64,000 nucleotides of DNA from an uncultured Methanomassiliicoccus sp. (GTDB lineage: Archaea > Thermoplasmatota > Thermoplasmata > Methanomassiliicoccales > Methanomassiliicoccaceae): positions 62,001-126,000 of the forward strand of contig CAJKRY010000002.1 of the NCBI GenBank assembly GCA_905202485.1. Reading direction: 5' to 3'. Below, in pieces: positions 35,136-43,438 of this stretch; position 1 is the first letter of the stretch; each line of letters opens with the position of its first letter. The position numbers and the translations under genes are program-made. The notes under the pieces were generated by a model. The model ran no database searches and was not told the DNA's origin. It saw only the letters and a list, made by a program, of their open reading frames with translations.

Positions 35136-36365
35136 ATGAGATTCTGTATTCACTGCGGAAAAGAGATACCTGAAGAGTCGAATTTCTGTACACACTGTGG
35201 GCTTCCACAAAGTATTCTGCCGCCTCGGCCAGTTTATCAGCAGCCGAGTACTGCACAGTCTGTAAGATTGTTTGGAAGCACCTTGGGAACTTTTCTTTCC
35301 TTAGTAATGTTTATTGTTGCTGTTGTAACATTGATTGGATTATATATCGGAATCCCTACCATGGCAGAAGTATGGGACAATCCAGTTTCGATCTTCATCA
35401 TTCTGAATGGAATTGTAAACCTGTTCACACTGGACAATTCCTTACTGATCTTTTACATATTCTTTATAGCAGTACTGCTGGTAAGCTTTATACTCCTGAT
35501 AATGAGAAGCAAAGATACGTTTGCCAGAGAACTGACGATGAAGCCCGTCAAAGAGCACAGCCCGCTGTATACCATATGCACTCTGATTATGGCAATGACT
35601 GCCATTTCGCTGATCGTTCAGGTAGTAATTCCGGCATTGTTTGGGCAGACGTCACATGTGCTGCCGATAGATGATGAAAAATGGCAGATATTATACAGCA
35701 TAGCCGAACCACCGGTGTGGGAAGAGCTCATCTCCAGGGTCCTTCTGCTGGGAATACCGCTGCTGGTAATCGACCTGGTGCTGAATGCGGTCAATAAAAA
35801 ATATGAAAGAAAACCCCTGAGAAGGTATATCCTCGGAGGCGGTTTCAGTTTTGGAGCAAAAGAGATTATTTTTCTGCTGATCTCATCATCCATGTTCGGT
35901 TACGCCCATTTCAGCGGATGGGACGCCTACAAGATAATTCCCGCTGCGATTGCAGGTCTGTCAATGGGCTATGTGTTCCTGAAATACGGACTCTATGCAT
36001 CAATATCATTCCATGCAATCAACAATATGATCGGACTCTCAACATACTTGTATGATGGAATTGGATATGCTCTGATTATAGGAATAATCTCCCTTCTGAT
36101 ATTTCTGCTGGGAATACCTTATCTGGTGAACTATACCTATAAACTAACAAAATGGATATCAATGAATATAGAACAACGACCGAAGGGAGCAACTCCGCAG
36201 CCTTTGTGTGCTGAGCCTGTACAGCTTGAAGAAGAGCCTAAACAGGAAATGCAGAACGTCTCTGGAGCTAACACAATCGGATTTAGATGTAAAAACTGCG
36301 GAAACGATTCCGCAGTATTTGAGAATGGAGAGCTTGTGTGTACCAGATGCGGATTCAAGAACTGA
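35136..36365 (+). CDS. CPBP-family intramembrane metalloprotease flanked by two zinc ribbons
   Basis: A 409-residue membrane protein. The N-terminus (MRFCIHCGKEIPEESNFCTHCG) and the C-terminus (FRCKNCGNDS to VCTRCGFKN) are zinc ribbons. Between them lie about eight hydrophobic segments with the CPBP/Abi motifs PPVWEELISRVLLLG (EExxxR), AHFSGWDAY and SFHAINN, which bind zinc in CaaX-protease relatives. The start MRFC at 35136 is chosen because the ribbon begins there; the open frame upstream is non-homologous. Substrate unknown. The end overlaps the next gene by 11 bases. Confidence 0.82.
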   Translation: MRFCIHCGKEIPEESNFCTHCGLPQSILPPRPVYQQPSTAQSVRLFGSTLGTFLSLVMFIVAVVTLIGLYIGIPTMAEVWDNPVSIFIILNGIVNLFTLDNSLLIFYIFFIAVLLVSFILLIMRSKDTFARELTMKPVKEHSPLYTICTLIMAMTAISLIVQVVIPALFGQTSHVLPIDDEKWQILYSIAEPPVWEELISRVLLLGIPLLVIDLVLNAVNKKYERKPLRRYILGGGFSFGAKEIIFLLISSSMFGYAHFSGWDAYKIIPAAIAGLSMGYVFLKYGLYASISFHAINNMIGLSTYLYDGIGYALIIGIISLLIFLLGIPYLVNYTYKLTKWISMNIEQRPKGATPQPLCAEPVQLEEEPKQEMQNVSGANTIGFRCKNCGNDSAVFENGELVCTRCGFKN

Positions 36366-37107
36366 GAAGTTTCTTCAATTCGTCTCTGGATTCCAACGCA
36401 TCTTCCCATCCGCGGGACTCAATCACGTATCTTCTTGGTCCGAGTGCCTTGGTTACTGCCGGAAAGTCAACTGTTCCTTTCCCAATGGGAAGATGTTCGT
36501 CAGAAACTCCCATGTTGTCATGAATGTGCACATTGATGAATCTGTCTTTGAGCTTCAGGAATTCCTGCACAGTATTTGTTGTATTAGCGTGCCCGATGTC
36601 AAAACATATTCCCAATTCAGTGCTTTCCAGAAGACTGAGAAGATCTTCAGGCACTGTTCCCATGCACATCGGGCAGGCCGGCATGTTTTCAAATGCTATT
36701 TTGACACCGAGTTCGGCAGCTTCAGCTTCCAGCCTGAATAAAGAGGCTTTTGTAATATCAATGACTTTAGATTTATCTACCATCCCCAGCGGCGACATGA
36801 AACCCGGGTGCACAGTCGCCACCTCGATACCCAGTTTGTTGCAGGACCTCATGCAGGCGATCAGCTCATTCAGGGAAGCTTCCAGCATATTCCTGTTAAG
36901 CGATCCGATATTGATGTCGCTCATCGGTGTATGTACAGAAAATGAAAGATCATATGACGGTGCATATTCCAGAAAATCCGTCTCAATGTCTGGAAGGCTG
37001 TGTCTTCCTTCCGCCACAATTTCCCATGAAGAAAATTCCGAAGATATCTTCTCCAGCATGCTGCGGAATGAAAAATGAGAAAAGTACGGGGAGGATACGG
37101 CAATCAT
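36355..37107 (-). CDS. TIM-barrel sugar isomerase / endonuclease IV-like protein
   Basis: A 250-residue protein of the xylose isomerase-like (AP endonuclease 2) fold. Metal ligands appear in VATVHPG, KIAFENMPAC, LGICFDIGHANT, INVHIHDNMG and, at the end, RYVIESRGWEDAL. Members isomerise or epimerise sugars, or cut abasic DNA; the short length favours a sugar-related role. Its ATG overlaps the stop of the UPF0201 gene (ATGA), so they form one operon. Confidence 0.8.
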   Translation of the reverse strand: MIAVSSPYFSHFSFRSMLEKISSEFSSWEIVAEGRHSLPDIETDFLEYAPSYDLSFSVHTPMSDINIGSLNRNMLEASLNELIACMRSCNKLGIEVATVHPGFMSPLGMVDKSKVIDITKASLFRLEAEAAELGVKIAFENMPACPMCMGTVPEDLLSLLESTELGICFDIGHANTTNTVQEFLKLKDRFINVHIHDNMGVSDEHLPIGKGTVDFPAVTKALGPRRYVIESRGWEDALESRDELKKLLSS

Positions 37108-37481
37108 TCTTCTTCCTCCCTGATTGTGCTTTCAGCCAGGTAATTGATTGTCTCGTCAATGTTGTCAGCCTGGATCACAACTGAAATACTGCCCAGAGCT
37201 GTGTGTTCATCCTGAAATGATATTTTTCCCATGAAAGCCGCCTGCTTATTAAGTGTAAAATGTGTTGAATCAGCAGATCTTCCCCTGAGAAGCACCGATC
37301 TCGCCGAGTCCCTGATCTGCGTGTCCCAGATAAGCTCGCGCAGTTTTTCTCCAGACTCACAAACCAGTGTGAGATGCTCATCACCGGTTATCTCTCCCTC
37401 TGGAAAGATGTTGTGCATTGCCTGACACACTTTTTCCTTTTCCTCAGTGGGGTAGCATTCACATTTGGCGGTAATAATCAT
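37104..37481 (-). CDS. UPF0201-family RNA-binding-like protein
   Basis: A protein of about 125 residues with the archaeal UPF0201 pattern (IITAKCECYPTEEKEKVCQ, RDSARSVLLRGRSADSTHF and FTLNKQAAFMGKISF). The fold resembles ribosomal protein L5-like domains and RNA binding is suggested for the family. The start MIITAKCEC at 37481 is preferred over 37505. It is divergent from DP1, whose start is only 54 bases away. Confidence 0.82.
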   Translation of the reverse strand: MIITAKCECYPTEEKEKVCQAMHNIFPEGEITGDEHLTLVCESGEKLRELIWDTQIRDSARSVLLRGRSADSTHFTLNKQAAFMGKISFQDEHTALGSISVVIQADNIDETINYLAESTIREEEE

Positions 37482-37534
37482 AATACACTCTAACTGCCGA
37501 GGCATATAAGTATTTAGAGAAGAATGCGGAAGAC

Positions 37535-38986
37535 ATGAGAGACCGCGTGCTGGATGAATTATTAAATGAAGGCATTCTCTTGGATCCTGAGGCCGCAGAA
37601 CTTGTATTGGCCCAGGCAGATCCTGCTACATATGTACGGTCCATATTAGCATCTATGACCCAGCACCCGCTGGTTCTGACGGCAGAACACGTCAGGGCGT
37701 ATTCTAGCCTCAATCCTACGGTGCCTAAGGTGCAGGTCAATCCCGTTTTGGAAGAACTAAGAAAGTCGCCTTCAGTCATGGCAAGGCCGAAAAGCAGCGA
37801 TATCGAGATTATTCACGACATCACAGGCAATTCCACATGCGAAGGCACAGTCAATGATTTTGCACGGTGTTTCAACGACCGTTTCAAGAAAATTAAGAAG
37901 ATCCTTTCCAGAAGGCACGAGCTGGCCGGCTGCCTGCCTGTCGCCAAAGCTGTAAAGTATGACAGAGAAGTAAGAACCATCGGGATGGTTGCCGACTGGC
38001 ATAATACCAAAAACGGCCACAAGATCATTGAGCTTGAAGACGAAGAGGGGAAGTGCACAGTTCTCATTCATAAAGATTCAGATTACATCAATGAGAGCAT
38101 AGTTAATGATGAGGTAATTGGAATTGTCGGAAAAGCGACGAGCAAAGGAGATCTTCTGGTCTTGAAAGAGCTGATTAGGCCTGATGTTCCCATTTCCAAC
38201 GCCATGGAGCCCAGCGATTCCACTTCTTCAGTGGCATTCATGTCTGACGTGCATGTCGGTTCCAATACTTTTCTAGATGTGCAATGGGACAGAATGATAC
38301 ACTGGCTGAAGACTGAAGGCAAAGATGAAATTCAATATCTCGTGCTGCCCGGCGACGTCGTAGACGGTATCGGCGTGTTCCCCGGACAGGAAGAAGAGCT
38401 GCGAATTGAGGATGTTTTCGAGCAGTACAGGACTCTTGCAGAACTGCTGAAAGAAGTCCCGGATAATATTCAGATTCTCATTCAGCCCGGAAATCATGAT
38501 GCAGTCAGACCTGCAGAGCCTCAGCCCACATTCCCTAAAATGATCTCAGAGATTTTCGATTCATCATGCATGCTCATCGGAAACCCCTGCTCCATGAAAC
38601 TGGAAGGACGTAAAATTCTTACTTACCACGGCCGCAGTCTGGATGACTGGATAAGTTCAGTGCAGGGACTGAACTACGAAAATCCTCTCGATACTATGAA
38701 AGAAATGCTTAAACGCAGGCATCTGGCTCCTCTGTATGGAGGAAAAACACCTCTGGCCCCTGAGAAAGAAGACCATCTGGTAATTGATGAAATTCCAGAC
38801 ATTTTCGTGACCGGACATATTCATGGAGCCGGAATAGACATGTATAAAGGCATCACCACCATCTGTGCATCCACCTGGCAGTCTCAGACTGCATTCCAAA
38901 AAATGCACAACTTCAGTCCTGATCCGGCTCTGCTGCCTATTGTTCATTTAGGAACCGGCAAAGCTAAAATGATGGATTTTAACTGA
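37535..38986 (+). CDS. polB: DNA polymerase D small subunit (DP1)
   Basis: A 483-residue protein with a helical N-terminal region, an OB fold and a C-terminal calcineurin-like phosphoesterase domain. Phosphodiesterase motifs FMSDVHVGSNTF, LPGDVVDGIG, IQPGNHDAVRP and FVTGHIHGAG are intact, so the subunit should have the 3-5 proofreading exonuclease activity known for DP1. It pairs with the large subunit DP2, which is not in the window. Length is normal. Confidence 0.95.
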   Translation: MRDRVLDELLNEGILLDPEAAELVLAQADPATYVRSILASMTQHPLVLTAEHVRAYSSLNPTVPKVQVNPVLEELRKSPSVMARPKSSDIEIIHDITGNSTCEGTVNDFARCFNDRFKKIKKILSRRHELAGCLPVAKAVKYDREVRTIGMVADWHNTKNGHKIIELEDEEGKCTVLIHKDSDYINESIVNDEVIGIVGKATSKGDLLVLKELIRPDVPISNAMEPSDSTSSVAFMSDVHVGSNTFLDVQWDRMIHWLKTEGKDEIQYLVLPGDVVDGIGVFPGQEEELRIEDVFEQYRTLAELLKEVPDNIQILIQPGNHDAVRPAEPQPTFPKMISEIFDSSCMLIGNPCSMKLEGRKILTYHGRSLDDWISSVQGLNYENPLDTMKEMLKRRHLAPLYGGKTPLAPEKEDHLVIDEIPDIFVTGHIHGAGIDMYKGITTICASTWQSQTAFQKMHNFSPDPALLPIVHLGTGKAKMMDFN

Positions 38987-39091
38987 AAATGTGTGCTGCA
39001 GTAGAATATTGCTACTGTTTTATTACAAAGAGGAAGATTTTATCGCATCAAGATAAAACTAATATAAACTATATGGTGAAATCTAGCACAT

Positions 39092-40303
39092 ATGGGAAAA
39101 TACAGCCTCACAAATGAGAATAACGGACTGCCTCGTACACTATACAAGAAGGCTCAGATTAACATTACTTCATATCCCGGTATCTGGAAATATATTGACT
39201 GGCTACCGGTGGATAATGTTCTGAACGGATTTAATGGGGGCTGTGTGACTTATAAGAGCAGCGGTTTGTCCAAAGAACTGGGGCTGAATAATTTATACAT
39301 AGCATTTAATGGGTATTGGCCGGAAATAAATGCAGATTTGAACACCTGCAGCTTTAAGGATCTGGAAGCCGGACCCACGGTGGAGATGCTTCATGAAAAG
39401 AAAGAGAAAAGAATTTTAACAGTTGCTTCCGCAGGCAATACCGCCAGGGCTTTTGCCAACGCCTGCCATCTGGCAGATATTCCTTTGCTGCTGGTTGTGC
39501 CGAAGAATTCCATTTCCAAGCTGTGGATTCCCGAGGAGACTCCCATTGACGGGATATTCCTGCTCTGCGTAGACGGCGACTACAGCGAAGCAATAGAAGT
39601 CAGCAATAAAATCTGCGAACTGAGAGAATTTGTTCCAGAAGGCGGAGCTAAGAACATTGCCAGACGGGACGGCATGGCAACGGTTATGCTGGACGGCGCA
39701 TTCAAAATAGGCAGGATTCCAGATTATTATTTTCAGGCTGTCGGGAGCGGAACCGGCGGCATATCCGCCTGGGAAGCTTCAATGAGGCTGATCAGCGACG
39801 GACGTTTCGGCAGCAGGCTTCCTGTTCTCAAGCTGGCGCAGAATATTCCCTGCGCCCCGCTGTTTAATTCTCTTCACGGCGGTGTTTACAATAAAGACTG
39901 CCCCAGGGGAATGTACGACAGCGTTCTATTTAACAGAAAGCCCCCGTACAGCATTCCAGGAGGAGTCGCTGAAGCCCTCAAAGATACTAACGGCACAATT
40001 GACGGCATGACAAATGAACAGGCCGAGAAAGCATCACAGATATTTTACAAAGCTGAAGGTGCAGATATCATGAACGCGGCCGCCATAGCTGTAGCAGCAT
40101 TGATTTATAATTGTGAAACAGAAAAAATAAACAAAGATGACACCGTGCTGCTGAACATCACAGGCGGCGGAGAAGCATTATATAAAAAAGAGAAATCAAT
40201 AAAATATCTTCAGCCGGACATGACGGTGAAACCGGAAAATGCAGATATTAATGAGATTTCCAAGAAAATCATAGACAAGCTGGAGGCCAGCATATATGCA
40301 TGA
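39092..40303 (+). CDS. Cysteate synthase (threonine synthase-like PLP enzyme) for coenzyme M
   Basis: A 403-residue PLP enzyme. The cofactor lysine is in CSFKDLEAG near residue 87, and TVASAGNTARAFANA and VGSGTGGISAWEASM bind the cofactor and phosphate. It matches the Methanosarcina-type cysteate synthase, which replaces the phosphate of phosphoserine with sulfite to give cysteate. The same operon carries ComD and ComE, which act on the next metabolite but one. Plain threonine synthase is the alternative, but the N-terminus and the neighbours argue against it. Confidence 0.85.
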   Translation: MGKYSLTNENNGLPRTLYKKAQINITSYPGIWKYIDWLPVDNVLNGFNGGCVTYKSSGLSKELGLNNLYIAFNGYWPEINADLNTCSFKDLEAGPTVEMLHEKKEKRILTVASAGNTARAFANACHLADIPLLLVVPKNSISKLWIPEETPIDGIFLLCVDGDYSEAIEVSNKICELREFVPEGGAKNIARRDGMATVMLDGAFKIGRIPDYYFQAVGSGTGGISAWEASMRLISDGRFGSRLPVLKLAQNIPCAPLFNSLHGGVYNKDCPRGMYDSVLFNRKPPYSIPGGVAEALKDTNGTIDGMTNEQAEKASQIFYKAEGADIMNAAAIAVAALIYNCETEKINKDDTVLLNITGGGEALYKKEKSIKYLQPDMTVKPENADINEISKKIIDKLEASIYA

Positions 40304-41060
40304 GATAAATTCTCTCACCATCATCGGCGGGAATGACAAAGATGACAATTGCGATCTTATAGACAATGTAAGAATATTGAAAGGAGAAATAATCGGAGTC
40401 GTGGGTCCTACGGGATCCGGCAAAAGCACGCTGATAGGAGACATAGAACAGCTTGCCCAGAGGGATACGCAGTCCAGGAGGCAGATTCTGATTGATGATG
40501 TTGTGCCTGACAATGATCTGCGATCAGACCCGCGGAAAAAACTGGTGGCACAGCTGTCTCAGAATATGCATTTTCTTGCAGATATGAAGGTCGACGAGTT
40601 TCTCAGAATGCATGCCAAAAGCCGCGGAAAGCCTGAGATGCTGTCAAAAGAGGTTATCGAAATTGCAAATACGCTGTGCGGTGAGCCTCTGGGGCCGGAA
40701 AATCATCTCACGGCTTTGAGCGGCGGACAGTCAAGAGCACTAATGACCGCCGACATTGCCAGGATCAGCGATTCTCCCATAGTTTTGATTGATGAAATAG
40801 AAAACGCAGGCATCAGAAAACAGGAAGCCCTCAAACTGCTGTCTGGAGAAGGAAAGATAGTGATTGTCGTAACCCACGATCCTGTGCTGGCCCTCTTGAC
40901 GGGAAAACGCATTGTCATGGAAAACGGCGGAATGGCAAAAATCATCGAACGTTCTGGAAAAGAGCGCGACGTGTGCAGTAAGCTGGCCGAACTGGATGAA
41001 AGAATGATCATGCTCAGAGAGACGATACGCCGCGGTGAAACTGTGGAGGAATTAATCTGA
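40296..41060 (+). CDS. Soluble ABC-type ATPase in the coenzyme M locus
   Basis: A 254-residue ABC ATPase with Walker A VGPTGSGKSTLIGD, signature LSGGQSRALMTADIARI, Walker B PIVLIDEIENAG and H-loop VVTHDPV. No membrane partner is encoded nearby, and the C-terminus ends in a charged helix. It is not a typical importer ATPase. The start overlaps the cysteate synthase gene by eight bases and the stop overlaps the next gene. It forms a trio with the GTPase and the Fe-S protein; a role in assembling or activating an enzyme of CoM metabolism is inferred. Confidence 0.85.
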   Translation: MHEINSLTIIGGNDKDDNCDLIDNVRILKGEIIGVVGPTGSGKSTLIGDIEQLAQRDTQSRRQILIDDVVPDNDLRSDPRKKLVAQLSQNMHFLADMKVDEFLRMHAKSRGKPEMLSKEVIEIANTLCGEPLGPENHLTALSGGQSRALMTADIARISDSPIVLIDEIENAGIRKQEALKLLSGEGKIVIVVTHDPVLALLTGKRIVMENGGMAKIIERSGKERDVCSKLAELDERMIMLRETIRRGETVEELI

Positions 41061-41755
41061 AGTTTACTGTTATCGCCGGCACTCCTGGATCCGGCAAAAC
41101 TTCAGTGCTCTCTTCACTCACGAGCACTCTTATCAGCTTCGGCATGCACCCATCTATCGTAAAGGTCGACTGCCTGTGGACTGAAGACGATAAGAGACTG
41201 GGGAGACTGGGGGTTCCAGTCAAGGCTGCTCTTTCCAAAGACATGTGTCCAGATCACTTTGCAATTTACAATACAGAAGATATGCTTGCCTGGGCTGAAA
41301 ACAACGGATCAGATATTCTTCTCAATGAGACTGCGGGACTGTGCCTGCGGTGCGCTCCCTATCCGAATGACTGCCTAGCAGTATGCGTTATTGATATTAC
41401 CTCAGGACCGAACAATCCTTTGAAAGTAGGTCCGCTGATGACTTCTGCCGACGTAGTGATGATGACTAAAGGAGATATGGTCTCACAGGCAGAAAGGGAG
41501 GTCTTCAGAGAAAGAGTTCTGGAAGCTAATCCTACATGCACACCGATTGAAGCCAATGGTCTCACCGGCAAAGGATCTGCAGAACTGGCAGAGATCGTCT
41601 CCCGCTCAAAGGATGTGTCGTCCGACATGAGGCTGAGAAACAACCCTCCATTTTCTATATGCACATTGTGCGCCGGAGAGACCAGAATAGGAAAGGAGTA
41701 TCAGAGGGGAGTGCTGCGGAGAATGGACGGATTCACGGATTACCGTGGTGAATGA
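41057..41755 (+). CDS. P-loop GTPase (CobW/HypB/UreG-like) with cysteine motifs, probable CTG start
   Basis: A protein of about 232 residues. The Walker A motif VIAGTPGSGKTSVLSSL lies upstream of the first ordinary start codon (GTG 41105), so translation must begin earlier. The only sensible codon is CTG at 41057, seven bases after a GGAGG site and overlapping the ABC stop as CTGA. Further features are NETAGLCLRCAPYPNDC, MMTKGDM (guanine motif) and CTLCAGE. Relatives insert nickel or cobalamin. The cysteines suggest metal or Fe-S handling together with the next gene product. Confidence 0.8.
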   Translation: MKFTVIAGTPGSGKTSVLSSLTSTLISFGMHPSIVKVDCLWTEDDKRLGRLGVPVKAALSKDMCPDHFAIYNTEDMLAWAENNGSDILLNETAGLCLRCAPYPNDCLAVCVIDITSGPNNPLKVGPLMTSADVVMMTKGDMVSQAEREVFRERVLEANPTCTPIEANGLTGKGSAELAEIVSRSKDVSSDMRLRNNPPFSICTLCAGETRIGKEYQRGVLRRMDGFTDYRGE

Positions 41756-41756
41756 A

Positions 41757-42380
41757 ATGCTGGAGGAACTTCTTCCCGGCTACAACTGCGGAAAATGTGG
41801 CTGCCGGACATGCAGCGATTTTGTAGATTATTTGAAATTAAATCATGATGTTGAAAAATGTCCCTTTCTTCTGCAGGAGAGATTTAAAGAAAATAAAGAA
41901 AAAATAATCATTCTGCTTGAAAGCGGCGATGCTGAAGAAGAAATATACGGTGTTGTCGACGGCGTCAAAGCTTCATTTACCATACTGCCGCTTCCAGGGG
42001 AGCCGTCCTGCAGAGAAGACCTGTTTCCCATGGACCGCGAGACTGAGATCTCAGAAAACATGGTAATACGCTATCGCCCGCTCGGCTGTCCAATTACTCA
42101 CTTTGCAAGAATTCTCAAAGTGTCTCACGGAGTAATAACCGTCCATATGATCGGACCGAGAAACCTCATCGGCGACGACGGCTTTGAGCCGCTTGACATC
42201 GGCATATGCATGGTAGCCGCCTTTGAAGGCATAATCGGCAAAGGCACAGTTCCAAAGGTATGTGAAACTGTAAGATTTCTTCCAGACCACTGTATGATGG
42301 GGAAGGTGCATTCTGGCATTGTGGTCAGCATAGAGGGCAGAAAAATAAGGATTGAAGGCATTGACCTTAAGGTGTGGTAA
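41757..42380 (+). CDS. Fe-S cluster protein of unknown function in the coenzyme M locus
   Basis: A 207-residue protein. The N-terminal LPGYNCGKCGCRTCSDFVDY plus a later CPF is the four-cysteine Fe-S domain found in the corrinoid Fe-S protein and related electron carriers. The remaining ~150 residues (with RPLGCPITHFARILKV and LPDHCMMGKVHSGIVV) are a beta-rich domain I cannot name. The ATG at 41757 follows the GTPase stop by one base. The stop TAA overlaps the comD ATG by one base (TAATG). Confidence 0.82.
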   Translation: MLEELLPGYNCGKCGCRTCSDFVDYLKLNHDVEKCPFLLQERFKENKEKIIILLESGDAEEEIYGVVDGVKASFTILPLPGEPSCREDLFPMDRETEISENMVIRYRPLGCPITHFARILKVSHGVITVHMIGPRNLIGDDGFEPLDIGICMVAAFEGIIGKGTVPKVCETVRFLPDHCMMGKVHSGIVVSIEGRKIRIEGIDLKVW

Positions 42381-42880
42381 TGAAGAAAGCCGCGGAGATC
42401 ATGGAAGGCCTGAAAGCCTGCAGTATTGAAGTTGTTGCCAGCGTGCCCTGCGTAAATTTATCATCTTTGCTCAAAAGCCTCGATGATTCTGAGATCAGAC
42501 ATATTGCAGTATCGAGAGAAGAGGAGGGCGTAGGGATATGCGCTGGCGCCTACATCGGCGGCATGAAGGCAGCTTTAGTCATGCAGAACTCTGGACTAGG
42601 GAACTCTATCAACGCCCTTGCATCTCTGGATCTGCTGTACCATATTCCCCTGCTGATGATTATGAGCCACCGCGGGGTGGAAAATGAGTCTGTATGTGCA
42701 CAGGTTCCCATGGGAAAGCTGACAATTCCTCTTCTGGAAGACCTCGGAATTTCATATCTGGAAATTAAGGAAGGAGATAACGGAAAAGATGCAGTGTTAA
42801 AAGCATGGGAACGTGCTGAATCGCAGCAGAAACCCAGTGCCGTGCTGGTAAAACCGTCTTATTGGAGAGAGGGTGCCTGA
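42380..42880 (+). CDS. comD: Sulfopyruvate decarboxylase alpha subunit
   Basis: A 166-residue protein with the pyrimidine-binding half of thiamine diphosphate enzymes (VSREEEGVGICAGAYIGGMKAALVMQNSGLGNSINAL, shown in part: the VSREEEGVG glutamate activates the cofactor). Together with ComE it decarboxylates sulfopyruvate to sulfoacetaldehyde, the immediate precursor of coenzyme M. The ATG at 42380 is preferred over a GTG six bases upstream. It is directly followed by comE (TGA then ATG). Confidence 0.93.
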   Translation: MKKAAEIMEGLKACSIEVVASVPCVNLSSLLKSLDDSEIRHIAVSREEEGVGICAGAYIGGMKAALVMQNSGLGNSINALASLDLLYHIPLLMIMSHRGVENESVCAQVPMGKLTIPLLEDLGISYLEIKEGDNGKDAVLKAWERAESQQKPSAVLVKPSYWREGA

Positions 42881-43438
42881 ATGAAAAGAATAGACGCACT
42901 GGAGATCATTGCTTCTGAATGCAGAGATGCTCTGATAGTCTGCAATATCGGATTCCCCTGCCGAGAGCTGTGCAGCGTCGGCGACAGGCCTGAAACATTC
43001 TACATGCTTGGATCAATGGGAATGTCATCATCCATCGGCCTGGGAGTTGCTGTGGCGGTGCCGCATAAAAAAGTCATATCTATCGACGGAGACGGAGCCG
43101 TGCTGATGAATCTCGGTTCACTCTCTACCATTGCTTCTCTGGATCTCGATAACTACGTTCTGATAATATTAGACAACGGAGCATACGGCTCCACCGGATC
43201 GCAGCCTACGTCACTCAGCAGAAAAGGAAGCCTCAGCAAAATAGCTGTTGGAGCAGGAGTTTCATGCGTGCAGGAAGTTAAAGAAAAAGATGAATTAAAG
43301 GCTGCATTAAATAATGTTAAAAAAGGAGTAATTGTAGTAAAAATAGAAGTAGGGAACTCTCAGACTCCTTTGGTTCCCTACAGTCCGGAAGAAATTAAGA
43401 AAAATTTCATGGCTGCAGTTTCTCGACGGGCTCAGTAA
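42881..43438 (+). CDS. comE: Sulfopyruvate decarboxylase beta subunit
   Basis: A 185-residue protein with the diphosphate-binding half: LGSMGMSSSIGLGVAVAVPH, then IDGDGAVLMNLG and LDNGAYGSTGSQPTSL, the GDG...N metal site. It completes the ComDE enzyme. Its last 32 bases overlap the end of the convergent ComF-type gene. Confidence 0.93.
   Translation: MKRIDALEIIASECRDALIVCNIGFPCRELCSVGDRPETFYMLGSMGMSSSIGLGVAVAVPHKKVISIDGDGAVLMNLGSLSTIASLDLDNYVLIILDNGAYGSTGSQPTSLSRKGSLSKIAVGAGVSCVQEVKEKDELKAALNNVKKGVIVVKIEVGNSQTPLVPYSPEEIKKNFMAAVSRRAQ

Noticed and set aside
36208..36741. 177-codon open frame across the CPBP end and the sugar isomerase gene
   Set aside because: Overlaps two well-supported genes, and its sequence has no recognisable pattern.
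39092..40303. Plain threonine synthase annotation
   Set aside because: The fold matches, but the position at the head of an operon with comD and comE and the unusual N-terminal region fit cysteate synthase better.
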